Positions 1 through 6,124 of a DNA stretch of 8,095 nucleotides are shown in pieces. A model generated the notes under the pieces. That model saw only the letters and a program-made list of their open reading frames with translations. It was not told where the DNA came from and did not search any database. This DNA comes from Pseudomonadota bacterium (GTDB taxonomy: Bacteria > Pseudomonadota > Gammaproteobacteria > Burkholderiales > Thiobacillaceae). The DNA is taken from positions 1 through 8,095 of the forward strand of contig JAJZRT010000141.1 of the NCBI GenBank assembly GCA_021802595.1. The letters are read 5' to 3'. Each line of letters starts with the position of its first letter. The stretch's first letter is position 1. Both the position numbers and the translations under genes were made by a program.

Positions 1-75
1 GTGCGCAGCTTCGGTCCCGGGACGCGCTTTTTCCGCGATCACCACCTCGCGGTTGCAGAGTTCGCCGACTGACAT
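1..75 (-). CDS. CBS-domain protein, N-terminal fragment (cut by window edge)
   Basis: Reading leftward from an ATG at 75-73, 25 codons stay open to the window edge and begin MSVGELCNREVVIAEK. That opening resembles small stand-alone CBS-domain proteins of Proteobacteria, in which a pair of CBS motifs forms an adenosine-nucleotide-binding module, usually cytoplasmic and of poorly defined role. The start is supported by a strong Shine-Dalgarno sequence (AAGGAGGA, complement of 80-87) about 4 to 5 bases before the ATG. The frame is too short for the standard open-frame size cutoffs. It follows narL on the same strand, separated by 243 bp that are mostly tandem repeat. Family assignment rests on only 25 residues and on recall of similar N-termini, so it is probable rather than proven; any link to nitrate respiration is only positional. 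Confidence 0.66.
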   Translation of the reverse strand, partial: MSVGELCNREVVIAEKARPGTEAAH

Positions 76-87
76 GATGTCCTCCTT

Positions 88-196
88 CTCTTTGGGAATC
101 GCTGAACAAGTCCTTCGACAAGCTCAGGACGAACGGCAAGTTGTTCAGCGTTTCCTTTGCGCTCGCCCGACTTTCATTGAAGAGCGTGGACTCCGA
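88..196. repeat. 109-bp tandem repeat, copy 1 (contains long hairpin)
   Basis: This unit is followed immediately by a second copy with 107 of 109 identical positions (differences at 131/240, G versus A, and 170/279, A versus G). Inside it, 95-109 and 141-155 are inverted arms matching at 14 of 15 positions (around cgctgaacaa / ttgttcagcg), enclosing a smaller stem gtcct (110-114) / aggac (126-130). The core ccttcgacaagctcagg is, from memory, a very common dispersed intergenic palindrome in beta- and other proteobacterial genomes; its spurious translations (PELVEG, LSLSK, LRQAQD) recur in databases. The left end touches the Shine-Dalgarno of the CBS gene. No coding function is likely. Confidence 0.93.
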
Positions 197-305
197 CTCT
201 TTGGGAATCGCTGAACAAGTCCTTCGACAAGCTCAGGACAAACGGCAAGTTGTTCAGCGTTTCCTTTGCGCTCGCCCGGCTTTCATTGAAGAGCGTGGAC
301 TCCGA
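197..305. repeat. 109-bp tandem repeat, copy 2 (contains long hairpin)
   Basis: Second copy of the unit at 88-196, directly abutting it and ending 13 bp before the narL stop codon. Both hairpin stems (outer arms 204-218 and 250-264, inner arms 219-223 and 235-239) are identical to those of copy 1; the two substitutions fall outside the stems. The right-hand third (about 265-305) is not palindromic, so the duplication copied a palindrome plus flanking DNA rather than a bare palindrome. Read from the minus strand it lies just after narL and could fold in the narXL transcript, but there is no T-run after the stem, so I do not call it an intrinsic terminator. Confidence 0.93.
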
Positions 306-318
306 AAAAGCAAGGATG

Positions 319-978
319 TCAGCCCTTGGTCTGGCGTCGGCTGCGATCCGCCCACACCGCCGCTTCCACGCGCGAACGCAGGTTGAGCTTCTTCAACAGA
401 TGCTTGACGTGGACTTTCACCGTGCCTTCGGCAATGCCCATGTCGCGGGCGATCAGCTTGTTGCTCTTGCCGTCGATCAGGTGTTCGAGGATGCGGTTTT
501 CCTGCTCGGTCAGCCCCGCTTCGGCGGGGGTGGCGGGCCGGCTCTTTTCGCGCAGGGCAGTGACCAGCAGCTGGGTGAGGCGCTCGCTGATGGTGATTTT
601 GCCGCGCGCGGCTTCGCCCAGCTGCTGCATCAGGTCTTCCGGCTCCATGTCCTTCAGCAGGTAGCCGTCGGCACCGGCCTGCAGCGCGGCCATCAGGTCT
701 TCCGCCTGGTCGGAGACGGTCAGCATGATGACGCGGGAATCGAGACCGTCGTCCTTGATCGCCTTCAGCACGTCGACGCCGTTCATGTCCTTCATGTTGA
801 GGTCGAGCAGGATCATGTCGGGATGCAGCGCATGTGCCAGCTGGAGGCCTTCCTTGCCGCTGGGCGCTTCGCCGACGAAGCGGAATTCCGGTGCGGCCTG
901 GATCAGCTGGATCACGCCCTTGCGGAACAGCGGATGGTCGTCGACGACCAGGATGGTCTGGGGATCGGACTGGCTCAT
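319..978 (-). CDS. narL: Nitrate/nitrite response regulator NarL
   Basis: A 219-residue two-domain response regulator of the NarL/FixJ family, the usual length for NarL. The receiver domain (about 7-125) shows the acidic pair D13 D14, the phosphoacceptor D59 in LLDLNMKDMNG, T87 and K109. After a linker, the LuxR-type helix-turn-helix (about 152-212) contains TVKVHVKHLLKK, with K188, V189 and K192 at the positions that contact DNA in E. coli NarL. Phosphorylated NarL binds heptamers of the form TACYYMT, and a perfect inverted pair lies upstream of narK1 in this window. The start ATG overlaps the narX stop as ATGA, with no clear Shine-Dalgarno before it, so translation is probably coupled to narX. 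An open frame extends upstream to 1215 but lies inside narX and is not homologous to regulators, so the ATG at 978 is chosen. Confidence 0.96.
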   Translation of the reverse strand: MSQSDPQTILVVDDHPLFRKGVIQLIQAAPEFRFVGEAPSGKEGLQLAHALHPDMILLDLNMKDMNGVDVLKAIKDDGLDSRVIMLTVSDQAEDLMAALQAGADGYLLKDMEPEDLMQQLGEAARGKITISERLTQLLVTALREKSRPATPAEAGLTEQENRILEHLIDGKSNKLIARDMGIAEGTVKVHVKHLLKKLNLRSRVEAAVWADRSRRQTKG

Positions 979-2870
979 GGGTGGCTGGGCAGTTGAACGG
1001 GATGAATGGGAATGGCGTCGCGCCGGGCGCTCGGCATGAAATGCAGGGTGACGCGGGTGCCGAAGGCAGGCAGGCTCTCGACGCTCAGCGTGCCGCCCAG
1101 ATTCCGTGCCCGCTCTTCCATGATCGTCATGCCGTAATGATGCGCACCTGCCGGCTGACGGACGCCGATGCCGTCGTCGGTCACGGTCGCCGACACCGAA
1201 CCGTCGCTGTTGCACAGCACGCGGATGTCCGCCTGCCGCGCCTGGGCGTGGTGGAGCACGTTGGAGAGCGCCTCGCGCACGATCTGCAGGGCGTGGATTT
1301 CCTCGTTGGGGGTGAGCGTGCAGCCGGCCAGATGCACTTCCAGGGTAATCGGGATATCGCCGCGGCTGGTGAACTCGGCCACCGTCGATTGCAGCGCGGC
1401 GGCCAGCCCTTCGCCTTCGATGCGCAGGCGGAAGGTGGTGAGCAGTTCGCGCAACTGACGGTAGGCGCTGTTGAGGCCCTCGCGCAGTTCGGCCAGCACC
1501 TCGCCGGCCTCGCCGCCGGCGCCCGGGCGTTCAACGAAGGGCTTCAACCGGCTGACCTGGATTTTCATGTAGGCGAGCGACTGCGCCAGCGAGTCGTGCA
1601 ATTCGCGCGCCAGCGCGGCGCGTTCTTCCAGCAGCGACAGCCGCCGGTTCTGCTCGGTGCGCCGGGCGGTGCCGATGGCGATGCCGATGTGACGCGACAG
1701 CGCATCCAGCAACTGGCTCTGCCAGGGCGCCAGTTCCCTGCCCGGCGGCATTTCAAGCTGCAGCACGCCGTAATCCTGCTCGGTATCGCGCAGCGGCAGC
1801 GACAACACGCGCCGCCCGCCGCCGAGCGGATGCACGGTCAGCGCCGGATGGGCCAGGCATTCGGCGCAACTCATCAGGCCGCACAGGTCGGCATCGCCGC
1901 GCCCCGGCTGCAGCGTGCTGGCGATCACCCGTGCGCGTGTCTCGCCGGCTTCCACCAGGCAGGCCAGCCCGTGTCCGACGCCGAGCACGTTTTCCAGGTC
2001 ATTCAGCAGGATGGCATAGGTGTCCGGCGCCACCGGTCCGTTGTAGAGCCGGGCGATGGAGTGATAGAGCAGTTCCAGCGAGCGGTTGGCGATGGTGAGT
2101 TCGGCGGTCTTCTCTTCCACCCGCCCTTCCAGGTTCTGGTACAGCCTGGAGAGATCTTCGGCCATGTGGTTGAAGGCCTGTCCCAGCCGCCCGATTTCGT
2201 CTTCGCCGGCCAGGTCGGTGCGTGCGGCAAGATTGCCCTGGCCGATCTGGTCGGCCAGTTGCAGCAGGCCGCGCAGGGGGTGAACCAGGATGTTGTTGAC
2301 CAGGTAGATGGACAGGATCACCACGAGCAGGCTGGCAATGACCGCCACGCCGAGAATGACGCGCATGACCAGGATTTTCGCTTCGGCGGCTTCTTCGATC
2401 TGCTTGACCAGGTCGTTGATGCGGGCGACGAATTCGGGGATGTTGTCCAGGACGGCCGCATCTGCCCCCGTGGCCGGCAGCCCGAGCAGCCCGGGCTTGA
2501 TCTGCGCGCGCCAGCGGTTTTCAACCTGCCGGTAAACCTGCCTGAGCGGGGCGGTTTCATCGCCCGGCAGTGCAGCCAGAATGGGACTCGCCCTGAGGTC
2601 GCTTTCGAAGTGGCGGATGGCCTGCTCCAGGTCCTGCCGGTATTCGGGGTTTCCATCCTGCTGCAGACGCTGGTAAATCGACGCCATGCGCCAGCTCTGC
2701 ATCCGCAGGCTGCCGGCCAGGTTGATCGCCTGACCGCTGCCCTGGGTGGTTTCCGCCACCATCCACGAGGTGGACATGCTGGCCACCGCCAGCACGGTGA
2801 TGGCGGCAAACATGCCGCCCAGCCGCAACAGCAGGGAGTTCTGCAGCTTATTCGACATCAAGCGACCCAC
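975..2870 (-). CDS. narX: Nitrate/nitrite sensor histidine kinase NarX
   Basis: Membrane sensor kinase that detects periplasmic nitrate and nitrite and controls phosphorylation of NarL. With the GTG start at 2870 it has 631 residues. Order of parts: first membrane helix (about 13-38); periplasmic sensor with a P-box-like segment INLAGSLRMQSWR (49-61), the ligand-binding signature of NarX/NarQ; second membrane helix (about 168-190); HAMP (about 190-243); signalling helix; central GAF-like module with a cysteine cluster (C330, C335, C338); HisKA_3 domain with phospho-accepting H425 in ARELHDSLAQ; and an ATPase domain with N537, DDGIG (565-569) and a GMTIMEERA motif (580-588). The start is uncertain: GTG at 2870 has GGAG seven bases upstream, whereas ATG at 2858 (627 residues) has only a weak site. 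The frame is open up to 3014, but that extension runs through promoter DNA. It overlaps narL by ATGA. NarQ is the alternative, but pairing with narL and the cysteine cluster favour NarX. Confidence 0.95.
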   Translation of the reverse strand: MGRLMSNKLQNSLLLRLGGMFAAITVLAVASMSTSWMVAETTQGSGQAINLAGSLRMQSWRMASIYQRLQQDGNPEYRQDLEQAIRHFESDLRASPILAALPGDETAPLRQVYRQVENRWRAQIKPGLLGLPATGADAAVLDNIPEFVARINDLVKQIEEAAEAKILVMRVILGVAVIASLLVVILSIYLVNNILVHPLRGLLQLADQIGQGNLAARTDLAGEDEIGRLGQAFNHMAEDLSRLYQNLEGRVEEKTAELTIANRSLELLYHSIARLYNGPVAPDTYAILLNDLENVLGVGHGLACLVEAGETRARVIASTLQPGRGDADLCGLMSCAECLAHPALTVHPLGGGRRVLSLPLRDTEQDYGVLQLEMPPGRELAPWQSQLLDALSRHIGIAIGTARRTEQNRRLSLLEERAALARELHDSLAQSLAYMKIQVSRLKPFVERPGAGGEAGEVLAELREGLNSAYRQLRELLTTFRLRIEGEGLAAALQSTVAEFTSRGDIPITLEVHLAGCTLTPNEEIHALQIVREALSNVLHHAQARQADIRVLCNSDGSVSATVTDDGIGVRQPAGAHHYGMTIMEERARNLGGTLSVESLPAFGTRVTLHFMPSARRDAIPIHPVQLPSHP

Positions 2871-2877
2871 GTGTTTT

Positions 2878-2881
2878 CTCC
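2878..2881 (-). promoter_or_regulatory. Putative ribosome binding site of narX
   Basis: On the minus strand GGAG is followed by seven bases and then GTG (2870-2868), a normal spacing. The next in-frame ATG (2858) lies 19 bases from this GGAG, too far to use it. This is the reason for preferring GTG as the start of narX. Confidence 0.5.
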
Positions 2882-2950
2882 ATGCGAAGCAGTCATTGCC
2901 CATTCCAAGCGTAAACCACCCCAACTCGGGCAGGGCGGGATAAAAGGGTA

Positions 2951-2957
2951 TACCTCT
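2951..2957 (+). promoter_or_regulatory. Single NarL heptamer
   Basis: TACCTCT matches the NarL heptamer TACYYMT and is the same heptamer as each half of the paired site at 3036-3051. There is no good opposing heptamer at 7-2-7 spacing. It sits 80 bp from the narX start and about 200 bp from narK1, so it could serve as an accessory or autoregulatory site. A seven-base match alone is weak. Confidence 0.4.
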
Positions 2958-3035
2958 TCTTCGCCGAGGGCTGCCCTCCCGACCGACAACGAATAAATAA
3001 AGCCCAAGAAACAACGAACTACAAAATACCCCCCA

Positions 3036-3051
3036 TACCTCTTAAGAGGTA
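3036..3051. promoter_or_regulatory. Paired 7-2-7 NarL binding site (perfect palindrome)
   Basis: TACCTCT, the spacer TA, then AGAGGTA form a perfect 16-bp palindrome. This is exactly the 7-2-7 arrangement of two inverted TACYYMT heptamers preferred by phosphorylated NarL (and by NarP) in E. coli. It lies 107 bp before the narK1 start and 165 bp before the narX start. The NarL of this window keeps the DNA-contacting residues K188, V189 and K192, which supports recognition of this consensus. The likely role is nitrate-dependent activation of narK1-narK2-narG; it may also affect narXL. Confidence 0.85.
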
Positions 3052-3158
3052 GCCGGCCGGATTTTCATGTCCGGACGCATCTAGCAACCGGGTGCTCCAT
3101 GGCGTAAAAAACACACCAAGGTCTTTTTATCGCACCAACCCGGACTGCGAGGTGGGTT

Positions 3159-4424
3159 ATGGCAACGCAACAATACAAGGCATGGTCGGTCGTCATCATG
3201 AGCACGCTGGCGTTCACGGTGTGCTTCATGATCTGGATGATGTTCGCCGTCATCGGCGTGCCCATCAAGCAGCAGTTGGGCCTGAACGAAACCGAGTTCG
3301 GCATCCTGATCGCCACGCCGGTGCTGACCGGTTCCCTGATCCGCGTTCCGCTGGGGATGTGGACGGACAAGTTCGGCGGGCGCGTGGTGATGTTCATCCT
3401 GATGCTGTCAACGGTCATCCCGATCTGGCTGCTCTCGTGGGCACACGAATTCTGGCATTTCCTGGTGACGGGGTTGTTCGTCGGCATGGCCGGCGGCTCG
3501 TTCACCGTCGGCATCGCCTATTGCGCGCGCTGGTTTCCCCGCGAGAAGCAGGGGCTGGCCATGGGCATCTTCGGTGCAGGCAACACCGGGGCGGCGCTGA
3601 CCAAGCTGCTCGCGCCCATCATCGTGGTCGGCTACGGCTGGACGATGGTGCCCAGGGTGTATGCGGTGCTGATGGCAGTGACCGCCATCGTGTTCTGGTT
3701 CTTCACCTACAGCGACCCCGCGCACAAGGTCGGCAAGCACGTGACAATCCGCGAGCAGCTGGCCACCTTCAAGGACCCGAAGGTGTGGCGCTACAGCCAG
3801 TACTACTCGATCGTGTTCGGCGGCTATGTGGCGCTGGCGCTGTGGATGACCAAGTACTACGTCAGCGAATACGGCTTCGATCTCAAGACGGCGGCGATGC
3901 TGGCGGCCGCCTTCAGCATCCCGGGCGGGGTGTTGCGCGCGGTCGGGGGGTATTTTTCCGACAGGTTCGGCGCCCACACCATGACGTGGTGGGTGTTGTG
4001 GATATCGCTGGTCTGCCTGTTCTTCCTGTCCTACCCGCAGAGCGACATCACCATCCAGACCGTCAAGGGCCCGCTCACCTTCCATTTCGGCCTTGATGCG
4101 ACGCTGTTCACCGTCATCCTGTTTACTCTCGGCGTGGTTTTCGCGCTCGGCAAGGCCTCGGTCTTCAAGTACATCTCCGACGACTACCCCGACAACATCG
4201 GCGTGATTTCGGGCGTGGTCGGGCTGGCCGGCGGCCTGGGCGGCTTCCTGATGCCGATCCTGTTCGGCGCACTGGTCGACCTGACCGGCATCCGCTCCTC
4301 CGCCTTCATGCTGATGTTCGGCGTGGTGTGGGTGTCGCTGATGTGGATGTACTGGACGGAAGTGCGCCCGATGGATGCAGCCCGGGAACTGGCGCGGGCG
4401 CGGCTCGCAGACCGCATGGAGTAG
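3159..4424 (+). CDS. narK1: NarK1-type nitrate/nitrite transporter
   Basis: A 421-residue inner-membrane protein of the nitrate-nitrite porter (NNP) family in the major facilitator superfamily, with about twelve hydrophobic segments. NNP signatures are visible: a glycine-rich stretch starting GMAGGSFTVG (109-118) and continuing to AMGIFGAGNTG (134-144), and a second near the C-terminal half (GVVGLAGGLGGF, 352-363). R62 in the second helix (LIRVPLGMW) and R260 in the eighth (GVLRAVGGYFSDRFG) match the two arginines that bind the anion in E. coli NarK. NarK1-type members are described as proton-nitrate symporters, thought to start import before nitrite builds up; that activity here is inferred from family. 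The ATG is preceded by GAGG (3149-3152) six bases away. It is the first gene after the NarL operator and probably the first gene of the operon. Confidence 0.93.
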   Translation: MATQQYKAWSVVIMSTLAFTVCFMIWMMFAVIGVPIKQQLGLNETEFGILIATPVLTGSLIRVPLGMWTDKFGGRVVMFILMLSTVIPIWLLSWAHEFWHFLVTGLFVGMAGGSFTVGIAYCARWFPREKQGLAMGIFGAGNTGAALTKLLAPIIVVGYGWTMVPRVYAVLMAVTAIVFWFFTYSDPAHKVGKHVTIREQLATFKDPKVWRYSQYYSIVFGGYVALALWMTKYYVSEYGFDLKTAAMLAAAFSIPGGVLRAVGGYFSDRFGAHTMTWWVLWISLVCLFFLSYPQSDITIQTVKGPLTFHFGLDATLFTVILFTLGVVFALGKASVFKYISDDYPDNIGVISGVVGLAGGLGGFLMPILFGALVDLTGIRSSAFMLMFGVVWVSLMWMYWTEVRPMDAARELARARLADRME

Positions 4425-4482
4425 CAGAGCTACGGGCTGGCAGTGCGCGGCCTGGTTGGTCAACTTAGAAGAGGAAAGCACC

Positions 4483-6093
4483 ATGCCTACCAATATCAAT
4501 GAATGGAACCCGGAAGACCCGACCTTCTGGGAATCGACCGGCAAGAAGATTGCCTACCGCAATCTGTGGATTTCCGTGCCGGCGCTGCTTTGCGGCTTCG
4601 CCGTGTGGCTGATGTGGGGAATCATCACGGTGCAGATGTCCAACCTGGGCTTTCCGTTCAGCAAGGAGGAACTGTTCACGCTGACCGCGATTTCGGGGCT
4701 GGCCGGCGCGACCATGCGTATTCCGTCGTCCTTCTTCATCCGCCTGGCGGGCGGGCGCAACGTCATCTTCCTCACCACCGCCATGCTGCTGGCCCCCGCC
4801 ATCGGCACCGGCATCGTCCTGCAGCATCCCGACTGGCCCTTGTGGTCGTTCCAGCTGATGGCGCTGTGGTCGGGCGTGGGGGGCGGCAACTTCGCGAGCT
4901 CGATGTCCAACATCAGCTCCTTCTTTCCCAAGCGTTTGCAGGGCACGGCGCTCGGCCTGAACGCCGGCCTCGGCAACTTCGGCGTGACCACGATGCAGAT
5001 CGTGATTCCGCTGGTGATGACGGTCAGCATCTTCGGCGCGCTGGGCGGCGAGCCCATGACCCTGGTCAAGGACAGCGGCTGGATCTTCGGCAAGATCAAA
5101 GCCGGCACGCCAACCTTCATTCAGAACGCCGGTTTTGCCTGGCTGCTGTCGCTGGTTCCGCTGGCGGTCATCACATGGTTCGGCATGAACAACCTGCGGC
5201 CGGTCTCGCCCGACCTCAACGGCACGCTGTCCGCCTTCCTCAAGGTGACCTGGCTGTATACCCTTGCCTTCATTCCCGCCATCGGCGGCCTCTACCTCTA
5301 TCTGCCGGCGCCCACCGGGCTGGGGCTGCTCAACATGTGGGTGGCGATGCCGCTCATCATCGCCGCCACGCTGCTGATCATGAAGCTGGCCGCATTCGGC
5401 GCCATGAAGGAGAACATCGGCAAGCAGTTCGCCATTTTCAAGAACAAGCACACCTGGTCGCTGACGGCGCTCTACCTCGTCACCTTCGGTTCCTTCATCG
5501 GATTCTCGATGGCGCTGCCGCTGGCGATCACGGTCATTTTCGGCGAGCAGCACACCTTCGATGCGGTGACCCATACCTGGACCCACGTCAAGAACCCCAA
5601 CGCGCCGTCCGCGCTGACCTACGCCTGGATCGGTCCCTTCATCGGGTCGCTGCTGCGCCCGGTGGGCGGCTGGATTTCGGACAAGTGGGGCGGTTCGATC
5701 GTCACCCAGGTCATCTCCGCCGTCATGGTCGTCGCCTCTGCCTACGCCGGCTGGATCATGATGCAGGCCTATATGTCGGCCACGCCCGAAATCTTCTTCA
5801 CGCAGTTCCTGGTCGTCTTCGTGGTGCTGTTCGCCGCCACCGGCATCGGCAACGGCTCGACCTTCCGTTCCGTCGGCTACATCTTCGATCGTCAGCAGGC
5901 CGGTCCGGTGCTGGGCTGGACCTCGGCGGTGGCCGCCTACGGCGCCTTCATCGCCCCGGTCGTGATCGGTGAACAGATCAAGGCCGGCAGCCCGCAAAAC
6001 GCCATGTATGGATTCGCCATCTTCTACGCCGTGTGCCTGGTGCTGAACTGGTGGTTCTATCTGCGCAAGAACGCCTACGTAAAGAACCCCTGA
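4483..6093 (+). CDS. narK2: NarK2-type nitrate/nitrite antiporter
   Basis: A 536-residue NNP-family transporter with about twelve membrane helices, longer than NarK1 because of a hydrophilic N-terminus (MPTNINEWNPEDPTFWESTG) and an extra loop near 355-380 (around TFDAVTHTWTHVKNPN). NNP motifs are GVGGGNF (131-137) through NAGLGNFG (160-167) and GIGNGSTFR (454-462). R79 in helix 2 (TMRIPSSF) and R392 in helix 8 (LLRPVGGWISDKWGG) match the substrate-binding arginines of NarK. NarK2-type members exchange nitrate for nitrite, feeding the cytoplasmic active site of NarG and clearing nitrite; this is known for the family and inferred here. Start: ATG at 4483 has GAGGA eight or so bases upstream; the in-frame ATG at 4375 lies inside narK1 and is rejected. 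It follows narK1 by 58 bp with no terminator and precedes narG by 31 bp, so co-transcription is likely. Confidence 0.94.
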   Translation: MPTNINEWNPEDPTFWESTGKKIAYRNLWISVPALLCGFAVWLMWGIITVQMSNLGFPFSKEELFTLTAISGLAGATMRIPSSFFIRLAGGRNVIFLTTAMLLAPAIGTGIVLQHPDWPLWSFQLMALWSGVGGGNFASSMSNISSFFPKRLQGTALGLNAGLGNFGVTTMQIVIPLVMTVSIFGALGGEPMTLVKDSGWIFGKIKAGTPTFIQNAGFAWLLSLVPLAVITWFGMNNLRPVSPDLNGTLSAFLKVTWLYTLAFIPAIGGLYLYLPAPTGLGLLNMWVAMPLIIAATLLIMKLAAFGAMKENIGKQFAIFKNKHTWSLTALYLVTFGSFIGFSMALPLAITVIFGEQHTFDAVTHTWTHVKNPNAPSALTYAWIGPFIGSLLRPVGGWISDKWGGSIVTQVISAVMVVASAYAGWIMMQAYMSATPEIFFTQFLVVFVVLFAATGIGNGSTFRSVGYIFDRQQAGPVLGWTSAVAAYGAFIAPVVIGEQIKAGSPQNAMYGFAIFYAVCLVLNWWFYLRKNAYVKNP

Positions 6094-6124
6094 GCACGGA
6101 ACCAAACTCGCAAGGAGCAAAAGA

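Larger units (their letters stand above)
2871..3158. promoter_or_regulatory. Divergent narX / narK1 control region
   Basis: 288 bp without a credible gene separate the oppositely transcribed narX and narK1. The stretch from about 2985 to 3045 is clearly richer in A and T than its surroundings. It carries a perfect paired NarL operator (3036-3051) and a lone NarL heptamer (2951-2957), described separately. I find no TTGAT-N4-ATCAA box for FNR-type regulators and no convincing -35/-10 pair in either direction; candidate -10-like strings such as tttttat near 3124-3130 lack a partner. FNR-class promoters often have poor -35 elements, so absence of a sigma-70 match does not argue against a promoter here. 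Confidence 0.75.

Noticed and set aside
197..305. Repeat hairpin as an intrinsic terminator for narXL
   Set aside because: The stem is long with a roughly 31-base loop and is not followed by a T-run on either strand.
88..305. CRISPR array
   Set aside because: Only two directly abutting 109-bp units with no spacers; the internal symmetry fits a dispersed palindromic repeat.
141..996. Plus-strand open frames starting inside the tandem repeat (141 and 250)
   Set aside because: They begin with the same repeat-derived peptide and run into the antisense strand of narL; no ribosome binding site and no homology.
2848..2861. Half-match to an FNR box (ttattcgacatcaa)
   Set aside because: Only the right half (atcaa) fits; the left half has two mismatches and the site overlaps the narX coding start, which is not a sensible activator position for either gene.
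834..2996. 720-codon plus-strand open frame opposite narX
   Set aside because: Antisense shadow of a GC-rich gene; its translation is rich in H, Q, R, G and A without recognisable domains, while the minus strand encodes a complete NarX.
2871..3014. N-terminal extension of narX up to an ATG at 3014
   Set aside because: It would add 48 residues without similarity to NarX, run through the lone NarL heptamer and promoter DNA, and lacks a good ribosome binding site.
3065..3514. 149-codon minus-strand open frame over the narK1 5' end
   Set aside because: Overlaps narK1 in antisense and has no recognisable domain or ribosome binding site.
4465..6120. 551-codon minus-strand open frame opposite narK2
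   Set aside because: Translation is low-complexity (R, H, D, G, E) and matches no family; the plus strand encodes a full membrane transporter.
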